From contig DATNQD010000027.1 in the NCBI GenBank assembly GCA_036702865.1, forward strand, positions 248,001 through 312,000: a stretch of DNA of 64,000 bases, given 5' to 3'. Below are positions 1-8,495 of the stretch, one piece after another; positions within the stretch are counted from its first letter, which is position 1; every line of letters starts with the position of its first letter. Below the pieces are notes generated by a model. It did not search any database and had not been told where the DNA came from. It was given only the letters and a program-made list of their open reading frames with translations. Source of the DNA: Trichocoleus sp. Its GTDB lineage: Bacteria > Cyanobacteriota > Cyanobacteriia > Elainellales > Elainellaceae. A program made the position numbers and the translations under genes.

Positions 1-615
1 TTATCCGGTGTTGATGCAGTGGAAATTCACACGCAGATCGGGCGATTGTCAGACTTTAAGCGGTTATGGGAGGAAATCACACCCTTTTTGCCAGAGCTAA
101 AGCTAATTGCAATTAGCTGTCCAGATGGAGCAGGACTGGTTGATTATCTGTGGGCACTGCATGATTTGATCACACCACTGCCCTGCTCACTCGTTTGGCA
201 AACCGATGGCAGACCGATGAGTGGTGATATTGGTGATGGAGCGACGCTTGCGGCTGTTCGGTTAGGGCAAAAGGTTTTAGCTGCTGGTTTACCAGGATAT
301 GTACAGCTTGCCGGAGGCACAAATCGATATACCGTGAGTAAACTCAAGTCAGTAGGGCTTTTAAAGCAATCCAATTCATCTGCTTATGTTGCTGGAATTG
401 CTTATGGAAGCTATGCCCGAACCCTACTATCGCCGATTTTAGAACGATTGGCAGGAGGCGATCGAAATGACCTTAGCTCAGAAACAGGTGAATCTCAATC
501 TAATTTATGGCTAGAAGAATCAGACTTGCTCTGGGAAGCTGTTTCTTTAGCCCAGTCTCTTGTCGCACCACTCAAAATGCAAACAAACTCTCCTGTATTA
601 CCCGTCTTAGAGTAA
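1..615 (+). CDS. ldpA: LdpA, C-terminal part (5' end outside window)
   Basis: This is the C-terminal part of a protein matching LdpA, the iron-sulfur protein that in Synechococcus links redox state to circadian period. The reading frame is open from base 1 (LSGVDAVEIHTQIGR follows directly), so the GTG at 19 is not the start and the ferredoxin-like Fe-S half lies upstream of the window. What remains is the C-terminal domain with a glycine-rich stretch (LAGGTNRYTVSKLKS) and a poorly conserved tail. It is followed 53 bp downstream, on the same strand, by the R3H ATPase, probably in one transcript. Identification is by recall of the family sequence and no alignment was run. Confidence 0.8.
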   Translation, partial: LSGVDAVEIHTQIGRLSDFKRLWEEITPFLPELKLIAISCPDGAGLVDYLWALHDLITPLPCSLVWQTDGRPMSGDIGDGATLAAVRLGQKVLAAGLPGYVQLAGGTNRYTVSKLKSVGLLKQSNSSAYVAGIAYGSYARTLLSPILERLAGGDRNDLSSETGESQSNLWLEESDLLWEAVSLAQSLVAPLKMQTNSPVLPVLE

Positions 616-668
616 TTCAACTGGCTAAGACTGATCTTTTTGAACTTGGTTAATCATTTAGCTGATCC

Positions 669-2558
669 ATGATATCAAACGGTAATCCATCTTCTGATCC
701 ATCTAGCGATTTGCCGATCGAGCCACAAGCCGAGCCTCAAACAACCCCTGCGTCTTCTTTTCAAATTACCGACGATTTAAACGAGCTACTCGACATTTTG
801 CCTGCTGAGATTCAGGCTCGCTTAAAAGCACATCCTCAGTGCGATTGGCTGATAGAAGTTGTGCTGGATCTCGGTCGTCGTCCAGAAGCAAGGTTCCCAG
901 GTAAATCAGAATATCTTTCAGAGACGCCTGTTTCCCGAGCTGACCTCGACTATTGCATTGAGCGAGTCGGTATGTTTAGTGGAGATAATCGAGCCGGAAT
1001 TGAACAGACCTTACACCGGATTAGTGCGATTCGGAATCGAGCTGGGCTGGTGATTGGGCTGACCTGCCGGGTGGGTCGAGCGGTGTTTGGAACGATCGGT
1101 ATGATCCGCGACCTGGTGGAAACAGGACAATCGATTTTAATGCTGGGTCGTCCGGGCGTTGGCAAGACGACTGCTCTACGCGAGGTTGCAAGAGTCCTAG
1201 CGGATGAACTGGACAAACGGGTTGTCATCATTGACACCTCAAATGAAATTGCCGGGGATGGCGACATTCCTCATCCGGCGATCGGTCGGGCGCGACGAAT
1301 GCAGGTTGCTCGTCCTGAACTTCAGCATCAGGTAATGATTGAGGCAGTGGAAAACCATATGCCGGAAGTGATTGTCATTGATGAAATTGGGACAGAACTC
1401 GAAGCATCTGCAGCCCGAACAATTGCAGAGCGAGGTGTTCAACTAGTTGGTACGGCACATGGAAACGAGATTGAGAACTTGATCAAAAACCCAACGCTCT
1501 CGGATCTAGTGGGTGGGATTCAATCAGTCACATTGAGCGACGAGGAAGCGCGGCGACGCGGCAGCCAAAAAAGTGTTTTAGAACGTAAAGCACCCCCAAC
1601 TTTTGAAATTGCGATCGAAATGCTAGAGCGCCAAAAGTGGGTTGTGCATGAAAACGTGTCTGAAACGGTTGACCAATTGCTGCGGGGACGACAGCCTAAT
1701 CCGCAAGTTCGGACAGTGGATGATGCGGGGAAAGTGACAGTTACTCGTGAAGCGCCTGCATCTCCAGCTGCCGGACAGGCAACCTTTCGAGCGGCTCCGC
1801 TGGGTGGATCAGGTTCGATGCGATCGGGTCAGGGCAACTGGAGAGCGGCAGGACATATTGCGCCAGTGCCATCAAGACGGCAAGACCTTGAACGAGAACC
1901 GACAGAAGGTATTTCGTTTGATGAAGTGGCATCAACGCCTTTAACGGAGCGGCAGCAGTTCGATCGAATGCTCAATGAGTCGCTAGAGGGCTTGCCCCTG
2001 ATGCCGATGGAAGCGCCTCGTTCCACGCAGCAGGCAGGTCCAAACGGCGAAGACTTGCCATTGCACATCTATCCCTATGCAATCAGCCGCAGTCAGCTTG
2101 ATCAGGTGATTCAAACCTTGAGCTTGCCGATCGTACTAACGAAGGATATTGATGATGCGGATGCAGTTTTAGCCCTTCGATCGCACCTGAAGAATCACTC
2201 GAAGCTGCGAAGCTTGGCGAAACATCGGCATATTCCCATTCACGCTGTCAAAACAAATAGTGTGCCGCAAATGATTCGTACCCTGCAACGGATGCTTCGC
2301 ATGGACGAGACAGGCATTGATGAGCCGATCGATCTCAATCTCTTCTCAAATAACGGGGACGAGGATGAAATTGAAGCGCTAGAAGAGGCACGTCTGGCAG
2401 TGGAGCAGATTGTGATTCCGAAAGGACAACCCGTCGAGCTATTGCCTCGATCGCCCAAGGTTCGTAAGATGCAGCATGAACTTGTTGAACACTATCGCCT
2501 GAAATCTAGCAGTTTCGGAGAAGAACCCAATCGACGACTGCGAATTTATCCGGCTTAA
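669..2558 (+). CDS. Ycf45-like AAA ATPase with R3H domain
   Basis: A 629-residue P-loop ATPase with a C-terminal single-stranded nucleic acid binding R3H domain, the family also called Ycf45 in plastids. Walker A is GRPGVGKTT (about residues 160-168) and Walker B is VIVIDEI (about 234-240). The AAA core, resembling stage III sporulation AA and secretion ATPases, spans about 100-330. A proline/serine-rich linker (350-450) leads to a C-terminal region ending in an R3H-like helix ([11 protein letters not shown], about 600). It probably couples ATP hydrolysis to RNA or ssDNA binding, but the substrate is unknown. It starts at an ATG 53 bp after ldpA and is followed by a 10-bp-stem terminator. Confidence 0.88.
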   Translation: MISNGNPSSDPSSDLPIEPQAEPQTTPASSFQITDDLNELLDILPAEIQARLKAHPQCDWLIEVVLDLGRRPEARFPGKSEYLSETPVSRADLDYCIERVGMFSGDNRAGIEQTLHRISAIRNRAGLVIGLTCRVGRAVFGTIGMIRDLVETGQSILMLGRPGVGKTTALREVARVLADELDKRVVIIDTSNEIAGDGDIPHPAIGRARRMQVARPELQHQVMIEAVENHMPEVIVIDEIGTELEASAARTIAERGVQLVGTAHGNEIENLIKNPTLSDLVGGIQSVTLSDEEARRRGSQKSVLERKAPPTFEIAIEMLERQKWVVHENVSETVDQLLRGRQPNPQVRTVDDAGKVTVTREAPASPAAGQATFRAAPLGGSGSMRSGQGNWRAAGHIAPVPSRRQDLEREPTEGISFDEVASTPLTERQQFDRMLNESLEGLPLMPMEAPRSTQQAGPNGEDLPLHIYPYAISRSQLDQVIQTLSLPIVLTKDIDDADAVLALRSHLKNHSKLRSLAKHRHIPIHAVKTNSVPQMIRTLQRMLRMDETGIDEPIDLNLFSNNGDEDEIEALEEARLAVEQIVIPKGQPVELLPRSPKVRKMQHELVEHYRLKSSSFGEEPNRRLRIYPA

Positions 2559-2630
2559 AAGCCATTGGTTTCAGGGAATGGCAGGGTAAAGCTAATTGCT
2601 TAATAGCAGCATCAAAGCGCTGAAAAAGAT

Positions 2631-2670
2631 AAGGGATCGGCAGAGTCAAGCAACTTTCCGATCCCTTTTT
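2631..2670 (+). terminator. Intrinsic terminator after the R3H ATPase
   Basis: A perfect 10-bp stem (AAGGGATCGG at 2631-2640 with CCGATCCCTT at 2658-2667) is followed by a T run (2666-2670). An A run just upstream (2622-2627) would supply a U tract in the other direction, so the hairpin could also end glyA transcripts arriving on the minus strand. Confidence 0.8.
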
Positions 2671-2772
2671 ATTGGTTTTATTGTTGGCAGTCCTTATTTG
2701 ATCTAGGACAACCCGATCGAGTTCAACTTCAGAACAGATTCACGGTTTTTTCCTACCCCTATCTTTTGTTCC

Positions 2773-4062
2773 CTATACCAGAGCAGGTACAGGCAGATTC
2801 AGGTGAGGATAAAGTGGGAACTGGCCGCACAAGTTGGTAATGCGCTGACGGCAATCTTGAGCGACTGTTTCGTCTTCTGGATTGAGCAGGCGATCGGCAA
2901 TGATGTTGGCAATTTCCGTGAATTCTGCTGTGCCCATGCCGCGTGTTGTCATAGCGGGAGAACCGAGTCTCAAGCCACTGGTGACAAAGGGAGATTCCGG
3001 ATCAAAAGGAACTGTGTTCTTGTTGGCTGTGATTTTAACGCCGCTGACAAGCTGGTCTGCCACTTTGCCAGTCATGCCGATCGATCGCAAATCTACCAGC
3101 ATCAAGTGGTTATCTGTACCGTTAGAAACGATTTTGAAGCCTCGGTTTTGCAGTTGAGTTGCCATCGCCTTGGCATTCTCAATTACTTGACCAGAGTAGG
3201 TCTTGAACGTAGGCTGTAAAGCTTCTCCAAAGGCAACAGCTTTCGCTGCGATTACATGCTCCAAAGGCCCACCCTGAGTACCAGGGAAAACGGACTTATC
3301 GAATTTCTTGCCCAGTTCTGCATCGCGAGTCAGGATCAAACCGCCGCGAGGACCTCGTAGCGTCTTGTGAGTTGTGGTGGTGACAACATCGCAGTAAGGG
3401 ATGGGATTGGGATGATGTCCAGTCACAACAAGCCCAGCAATGTGGGCGATATCTGCCATCAAATAAGCACCTACTTCATCTGCAATTTCCCGGAACTTCT
3501 GGAAATCAATGATGCGAGGGTAAGCAGAGTAGCCACAAATGATCAGTTTTGGGCGGTGCTTCAAGGCGAGATCACGAATTTCGTCAAAATCTAGCTGTTC
3601 TGTCTCGCGATTTACACCGTAGTGACAGGCTTGGAACCACTTTCCAGAAACGTTAACGGGAGAACCATGGGTTAAGTGTCCCCCATGAGACAAATCCATG
3701 CCCATGAACAGATCGCCTGGCTGCAGCAGCGTTAAAAAGACTGCAAAATTTGCCTGTGCGCCAGAATGAGGCTGAACGTTGGCGTGAGCTGCCCCAAAGA
3801 GCTGTTTGACTCGATCGATCGCCAATTGCTCAACTTGGTCGACAAACTCGCAGCCGCCGTAGTATCGCTTGTTGGGGAGTCCTTCTGCATATTTATTCGT
3901 CAGGACAGAGCCTTGTGCTGCCATGACTGCCGCAGAAGCAAAATTTTCACTTGCAATGAGTTCCAGGTGATCCCTTTGGCGTTGGAGTTCTTGCTGAATC
4001 AATCCAGCGACAGCAGGGTCAGTTTTTGCCAGGAAGTCCAGGTTTGTCTGAGTCACACGCAA
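2773..4062 (-). CDS. glyA: Serine hydroxymethyltransferase
   Basis: A cytosolic PLP enzyme that interconverts serine and glycine with tetrahydrofolate, feeding one-carbon metabolism and photorespiratory glycine use. It has 429 residues, full length for bacterial SHMT. The PLP lysine is K233 in the motif [14 protein letters not shown]. The N-terminal signature [13 protein letters not shown] (58-70) and the PLP-binding HSGAQAN (99-105) are intact. It is monocistronic, being separated from larE by 79 bp, with the shared terminator at 2631-2670 beyond its 3' end. No glycine riboswitch is visible in the short upstream region. Confidence 0.97.
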   Translation of the reverse strand: MRVTQTNLDFLAKTDPAVAGLIQQELQRQRDHLELIASENFASAAVMAAQGSVLTNKYAEGLPNKRYYGGCEFVDQVEQLAIDRVKQLFGAAHANVQPHSGAQANFAVFLTLLQPGDLFMGMDLSHGGHLTHGSPVNVSGKWFQACHYGVNRETEQLDFDEIRDLALKHRPKLIICGYSAYPRIIDFQKFREIADEVGAYLMADIAHIAGLVVTGHHPNPIPYCDVVTTTTHKTLRGPRGGLILTRDAELGKKFDKSVFPGTQGGPLEHVIAAKAVAFGEALQPTFKTYSGQVIENAKAMATQLQNRGFKIVSNGTDNHLMLVDLRSIGMTGKVADQLVSGVKITANKNTVPFDPESPFVTSGLRLGSPAMTTRGMGTAEFTEIANIIADRLLNPEDETVAQDCRQRITNLCGQFPLYPHLNLPVPALV

Positions 4063-4141
4063 ACTCCAAGAAGCTAAAAAAGGTTAGGGATGAGGGGAGA
4101 AAATCATTCGCTGCAATCAGCAAAAGACCCCAAACAACTCA

Positions 4142-4972
4142 TCATACTCTGTTTATCGCTGTCTCTGAAAGGGACAATGTTTGATTCAGCTTACCGCTGC
4201 GAAATCCCTCAAGATCAAGCGTGACGTAGCAAAAACCGTAAGACTGAAATGCTGCAACCAGGCTGACTAAATCAGTAGACTGCACAAAGTTTGGAATCTG
4301 TGCTGCAGGAAGTTCGATGCGAGCTGTATCGCCCACCGATCGCACCCGAAGCGTTTTTAACCCCAGCTGCCGTAAATATCGTTCAGCTTGTCCCACTCGC
4401 TGTAACTTAGCGATCGTAATCTCCTCGCCATAAGGAAAGCGAGAACTCAGGCAGGGCTGGGCTGGTTTATCCCACCAGGGCAATCCTAAAAATTTAGCAA
4501 TTTCGCGCACCTCAAACTTAGAAATGCCCAATTCTGCCAAAGGCGATCGGGCTCCTCGTTCTTTCGCTGCCTGAATGCCGGGGCGATAATCTGATAAGTC
4601 ATCGGCATTGACCCCATCAACCACATAAGGATAACCGCGCTCCAGGGCCAGGGGTTTCAGGGTATCGTGCAGTTCACTTTTGCAGAAATAGCAGCGGTTA
4701 ACCGGGTTCGCTGTGTAGTCAGGGTTGTCAATTTCGTGGGTGTGAACAACCTCATGAGAAATTCCAATTTCTGCCGCCTGAATCCGGGCATCTTCTAGAT
4801 CTTCGGGTAAGAGAGAAGGAGATTCTGCCGTTACTGCTAAAGCACGATCGCCCAGCACATCGTAAGCGACCTTGGCGACAAGCGTACTATCAATGCCACC
4901 GGAATAGGCAATGAGTGCCCGATCCATGGCAGCAAATAAAGCTTTTAGCGTTTCCAGTTTTTCCAACAGCAT
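4142..4972 (-). CDS. larE: LarE-family ATP-dependent sulfur transferase
   Basis: A 276-residue PP-loop protein of the LarE family, which in lactic acid bacteria inserts sulfur into the pyridinium dinucleotide precursor of the nickel-pincer cofactor of lactate racemase. The PP-loop is SGGIDST (24-30). Cysteines at 94 and 97 (NRCYFCK) and at 174 (QPCLSSRFPYG) are present. The last matches the position of the sulfur-donating cysteine of LarE. The extra CxxC recalls the LarE forms reported to carry a [4Fe-4S] cluster, which would make the enzyme catalytic rather than sacrificial; that is inference. No larA, larB or larC lies in the window, so the real substrate here is uncertain. Confidence 0.85.
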   Translation of the reverse strand: MLLEKLETLKALFAAMDRALIAYSGGIDSTLVAKVAYDVLGDRALAVTAESPSLLPEDLEDARIQAAEIGISHEVVHTHEIDNPDYTANPVNRCYFCKSELHDTLKPLALERGYPYVVDGVNADDLSDYRPGIQAAKERGARSPLAELGISKFEVREIAKFLGLPWWDKPAQPCLSSRFPYGEEITIAKLQRVGQAERYLRQLGLKTLRVRSVGDTARIELPAAQIPNFVQSTDLVSLVAAFQSYGFCYVTLDLEGFRSGKLNQTLSLSETAINRV

Positions 4973-5034
4973 CGCCTCATCAAACCCTTATCGGGGCTAG
5001 ACCAACGACTCTAGACTAACGAATTTTGCTGACT

Positions 5035-5481
5035 TCAGGAGCCTTGCTGTTGTAGATGCTGCACTAACGCTCGTAAGCCCAGTCGATAGCTCTCAGCCCC
5101 AAAGCCGCTGATCTGCCCGATCGCCACAGGCGCGATGTAAGAATGCTGCCGGAAGGGTTCACGGCGATGAATATTGCTGAGGTGCACCTCTACCGTGGGT
5201 AAAGCAACTCCTGCGATCGCATCTCGAATTGCGACACTGGTATGAGTATATGCACCTGGATTAATCAAAATCCCATCCTGCTGACCCATTGCAGCATGAA
5301 TTTCGTCAATGAGTGCACCCTCATGGTTCGACTGAAAGCAGGTGACTTGAACCTGAAGCGATCGTCCCTCTGCTTCCAACATTTGATTGATGTCTGATAG
5401 GGTGGCTAGTCCATAAACGCCAGGTTCACGCTTGCCCAGAAGGTTTAAGTTTGGTCCATGCAGTGTCAGAATGCGAAGCAA
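5035..5481 (-). CDS. aroQ: 3-Dehydroquinate dehydratase, type II
   Basis: Cytosolic enzyme of the shikimate pathway, converting 3-dehydroquinate to 3-dehydroshikimate. At 148 residues it has the usual type II length. The active-site loop [17 protein letters not shown] (8-24) holds the catalytic arginine (R18) and tyrosine (Y23). The motifs [10 protein letters not shown] and [14 protein letters not shown] follow. It lies 62 bp upstream of larE on the same strand, so the two may share a transcript without an evident functional link. Confidence 0.96.
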   Translation of the reverse strand: MLRILTLHGPNLNLLGKREPGVYGLATLSDINQMLEAEGRSLQVQVTCFQSNHEGALIDEIHAAMGQQDGILINPGAYTHTSVAIRDAIAGVALPTVEVHLSNIHRREPFRQHSYIAPVAIGQISGFGAESYRLGLRALVQHLQQQGS

Positions 5482-5542
5482 AGCCTAACCTTCTCCTGTT
5501 GCAGATTTCAAGCTCGATCGAAAGATGCTTTCCCAGTCAAAG

Positions 5543-5565
5543 AGAGGCGATTATCTCACGCCTCT
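5543..5565 (-). terminator. Possible hairpin terminator after the 46-residue gene
   Basis: A 7-bp inverted repeat (AGAGGCG / CGCCTCT) with a 9-base loop sits between the small minus-strand gene and aroQ. The downstream U tract in the minus direction is short (CTTTG), so termination would be weak. It could equally be a leader element of aroQ. Confidence 0.35.
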
Positions 5566-5728
5566 AAGTTAAAATATGAATCTTTTTAGGAAATGACCGA
5601 CATACGAGTGTATCTACTATCTGCTTGGCAAACCCGACGAACAGGCTACTCAGCAAACTACTAGAGTGACCCACAACTTAGGTCATTCATGGAACAATGA
5701 ACTTACTTTTACTTGCACAAAGCCGAAC

Positions 5729-5869
5729 TCAGCGATAACGACGCTCATTATCCCTTACAGGGACAGGAATCGGTTCTGGTTCGGGCTGTGCTTCTGGACC
5801 CAGGAGTGCTTCAACGAGCTTGCGCGCCCATTCCTTCACCTTCTCCAGCACCTTTTCAATGTAGTCCAT
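5729..5869 (-). CDS. Small conserved-looking protein, 46 residues
   Basis: A 46-residue protein beginning MDYIEKVLEKVKEWARKLVE and ending in NERRYR. Residues 1-23 form a strongly amphipathic helix rich in K/E with W14. They are followed by an acidic proline-glutamate segment (GPEAQPEPEPIPVPV) and a basic tail. A good ribosome site (AAGGAG, about 10 bases before the ATG) and a plausible promoter at 5959-5986 support it as a real gene. It resembles short unannotated cyanobacterial proteins that I recall with the same helix plus PEPEP design, but I cannot name a family or function. The first helix could lie on a membrane surface; there is no transmembrane segment. Confidence 0.7.
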   Translation of the reverse strand: MDYIEKVLEKVKEWARKLVEALLGPEAQPEPEPIPVPVRDNERRYR

Positions 5870-5958
5870 TAATCGGGAAGCTCCTTCAACGTAAGCCGGA
5901 AATCCTACAGCGCTAAAAAAATAGGACTCGCAGGATGTGTATTTGACTTTACTCTTTC

Positions 5959-5986
5959 ATCATATCTAATCGACAGAAATGATCAA
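5959..5986 (-). promoter_or_regulatory. Candidate sigma-70 promoter of the 46-residue gene
   Basis: Read on the minus strand, TTGATC (5986-5981) and TATGAT (5964-5959) are separated by 16 bp, about 90 bp before the ATG at 5869. The match to the housekeeping consensus is good, but no transcription start is known. Confidence 0.45.
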
Positions 5987-6021
5987 GAGTTTAAGAGTAG
6001 ATTAGGCTTGCTTGTTGACCT

Positions 6022-6981
6022 CTACTGCAATTCCATTGCTCCCTGAATGCCTTCCTTCACTGCATTTGCAGACTGTTCCAATGCTGAACGTTCTTCGTCT
6101 GTTAAGGTAAGTTCAAAGATTTTCTCAATTCCGGCACAACCCAGCCGAACCGGAACCCCAATGAATAGATCCCGTAAACCATATTCGCCTTGTAAGTGAG
6201 CAGCAATGGGTAAAAGGCGTGGTTGGTTCAATAGAATGGTTTCTACCATGAGATAGACCGAAGAGGCAGGTGCATAGTAAGCTCCACCTGTTTGCATTAG
6301 CTCTACGATCTCGGCTCCACCATTGCGAGTGCGTTCAACTAGGCGATCGATTGTGGCAGTATCCAAGAGTTCTGTAATCGGGATGCCGCTGACTGTGGAG
6401 TAGCGAGGCAGAGGAACCATCAAATCACCGTGACTACCCAACACCATTGCCTGGATATTGGTTGTCAAAATTCCCAGTTCCATCGCAATAAAAGCTTGAA
6501 AGCGAGCAGAATCGAGAATTCCTGCCATTCCCATAACCTGGTGTGGTGGCAAACCGCTAGATTTCCAGGCCAGGTAAGTCATCACATCTAAGGGATTTGT
6601 GACAACAATGATGATTGCATTCGGCGAATACTCGATCGCCTGCCGGGTTGCTTCAATAACAATCTTGGAATTGATTTGCAGTAGATCGTCCCTTGTCATG
6701 CCTGGCTTACGGGGTAGCCCGGCAGTAATGACAACAACATCCGAACCAGATGTATCGGCATAGTTGGATGTGCCAGTGAGTCTAGAATGATGCCCTTCGA
6801 TGCCTCGAGCTTCCATTAGGTCTAGCGCGATTGCCTGAGGACGACCTGCCACAATATCAAGCAGAACAACATCTGCTAAATTGTTTTCGGCAATACGCTG
6901 TGCTAATGTTCCCCCAACATTTCCGGAGCCAATAATAGAGACGCGGTTGGCATGGCAGGCAGGAAAAGATAGTGTCGGCAT
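6022..6981 (-). CDS. mdh: Malate dehydrogenase (LDH/MDH family)
   Basis: NAD-dependent cytosolic enzyme interconverting malate and oxaloacetate. It has 319 residues, with the dinucleotide fold GSGNVGG (18-24). The substrate loop GLPRKPGMTRDDL (88-100) carries the arginine that marks malate rather than lactate specificity, and the catalytic histidine is in GSHGD (182-186). It is the tetrameric LDH-like MDH type usual in cyanobacteria. The start ATG is followed by a short nonconserved leader (MPTLSFPACHAN). Its 3' end lies 152 bp from the start of the small gene at 5869. Confidence 0.95.
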   Translation of the reverse strand: MPTLSFPACHANRVSIIGSGNVGGTLAQRIAENNLADVVLLDIVAGRPQAIALDLMEARGIEGHHSRLTGTSNYADTSGSDVVVITAGLPRKPGMTRDDLLQINSKIVIEATRQAIEYSPNAIIIVVTNPLDVMTYLAWKSSGLPPHQVMGMAGILDSARFQAFIAMELGILTTNIQAMVLGSHGDLMVPLPRYSTVSGIPITELLDTATIDRLVERTRNGGAEIVELMQTGGAYYAPASSVYLMVETILLNQPRLLPIAAHLQGEYGLRDLFIGVPVRLGCAGIEKIFELTLTDEERSALEQSANAVKEGIQGAMELQ

Positions 6982-7058
6982 AAAATTCAGGGGACAGCGA
7001 TAGGATTTGCGATCGTGCCTATCATTGTGCCCCCTGGCTTTAAGAACGGGTTGAGAAT

Positions 7059-7274
7059 TTAACTAACCTTTTCCAACTGATCTGCCCGCAGCCACACATT
7101 GGGGGTTGGGACGTAACCAAACTTCACCAGTGCATAGTCTCCTCTCAGTTCCAGCACTTCGCCCTTGGTTTCAAACAGATAAGGGGGGAAGCGTGGGTCG
7201 CTTGCTTTGGCTTCCAGGCTATTCTCAAGTGCTGCCCGAACAGCCCGAACTAAATCTCCTTTCTTAACTGCCAT
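7059..7274 (-). CDS. ndhO: NAD(P)H-quinone oxidoreductase subunit O
   Basis: A 71-residue subunit of the cyanobacterial/chloroplast NDH-1 complex in thylakoid membranes, involved in respiratory and cyclic electron flow. The sequence [20 protein letters not shown] and the later [20 protein letters not shown] match the NdhO family closely. This oxygenic-phototroph-specific subunit is stroma/cytosol-exposed and has no membrane segment. The gene stands alone with 77 bp to mdh and 181 bp to the next gene upstream. Confidence 0.93.
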   Translation of the reverse strand: MAVKKGDLVRAVRAALENSLEAKASDPRFPPYLFETKGEVLELRGDYALVKFGYVPTPNVWLRADQLEKVS

Positions 7275-7455
7275 AGGTTAGTCTCAATCTTTTGACGGTG
7301 ATGTATTTAGAATAACCGAGGCTGTGAAGTCAGAAGCGCCAGAGACAGGGTGGTTTGGATTGAGAATCTTGGGGTTAGCATTTAGTTTTTATAATCCAAC
7401 CTGTTTTTGAAATTACGGTCTTGGGGATTTCAAATTTGGGTGTGCATTAATGCGG

Positions 7456-8256
7456 CTAGTCTTTCGGCGGTGGCTGGATACGGAAAGTGCCATCAGGGTT
7501 GGGAATGATCCGACCCCCAAGCGCCTCAATCCGCTGAGTCGCTATTTTCTGGGTGCGATCGTCGGGTGCATTGCCGAGCACCATTGCCCATGAAGCCACC
7601 TGAGCTGTTTTACTGTTTGGGTTATTTGCCAGAAAAGCAGCGGTTTGTTGAGATGATGCTGCAGTTTGACCACTCCCTGGGAAGGAAGATTGTCTTGCCC
7701 AATCTGCGGCTGTTTCAAAAGATTTTTTGGCTGCTTGACTATCGCCTAAAAAGAGCAGTTGATCAACTCCCAGTTGTCGCCAAGCAAAGAAAGAGTCGGG
7801 TGGAACGTTGGGTTTGAGAGAGGAGAGCGCCTTTTGCATGATAGCGGTTGAGCGTTCAGGAGTTCCGGCGTAGAGAGAGCCGCTGGTGGAAAGGAATATG
7901 TAAGCCGGGATGAAGTAGGGATCGCGATCGAGGATGACTTCAAAGTAATCGGGGCCGAGCCGATAATCTGTTTTCTGGCGAGCCGAAGCATCGCCAAAAT
8001 ATTGCAGAAAGTTGAGAAACGTCCAGTCAGCAATCAGGTTCTCGAAACCAAAAGACGGAGATTTTTTCAGTAGGGAAAGCTGCATTGCCTCCGCTGCTGT
8101 AGCCTGGCGAATTTGTTCAACGGAAGCAGACTGGCTTCTGGCTTGAAGCTGTTCTAGCTGAGGCATTTGTAGCCGTCCGAGTGCAGCAATACAGACCAGA
8201 ATGAAGAAGCCAGTGAGAATAAGCTGAAACCAGTCTCGACGGAACACCGTTTGCAT
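7456..8256 (-). CDS. Membrane-anchored TPR-like protein, unknown function
   Basis: I do not recognise a named family. The protein has one N-terminal transmembrane or signal-anchor segment (LILTGFFILVCIAAL). A helical region follows, then a segment resembling tetratricopeptide helices (DYFEVILDRDPYFIPAYIFLS and a later AWRQLGVDQLLFLGD). It ends in a charged, proline-rich tail. The frame is open 25 codons further upstream to 8331, but the ATG at 8256 (MQTVFRRDWFQ) puts the hydrophobic segment in the usual place and is preferred; neither start has a clear ribosome site. Probably exported and membrane-tethered, as in many cyanobacterial conserved unknowns. Confidence 0.65.
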   Translation of the reverse strand: MQTVFRRDWFQLILTGFFILVCIAALGRLQMPQLEQLQARSQSASVEQIRQATAAEAMQLSLLKKSPSFGFENLIADWTFLNFLQYFGDASARQKTDYRLGPDYFEVILDRDPYFIPAYIFLSTSGSLYAGTPERSTAIMQKALSSLKPNVPPDSFFAWRQLGVDQLLFLGDSQAAKKSFETAADWARQSSFPGSGQTAASSQQTAAFLANNPNSKTAQVASWAMVLGNAPDDRTQKIATQRIEALGGRIIPNPDGTFRIQPPPKD

Positions 8257-8495
8257 AGGATGAACGCTCAGGACAAATTCTTCAAAAGTAAATCGGAAAA
8301 ATAGAGATGAGAGCGGCGGCGTAGGATGCATCTTTACTTCTAGGTTGCCCTGAGTCTATCAAGGATTTTCACGCCAATTCTTAGTTTGTTTCAGGCTTAG
8401 AGAATGAGCTGTGGATGATACGGATGCCGATCGATCTGGTCATTCTCTGAAATGGAGTGTCAAGATCAAAGAAGCCTCAACTGTTAGAACGTCTT

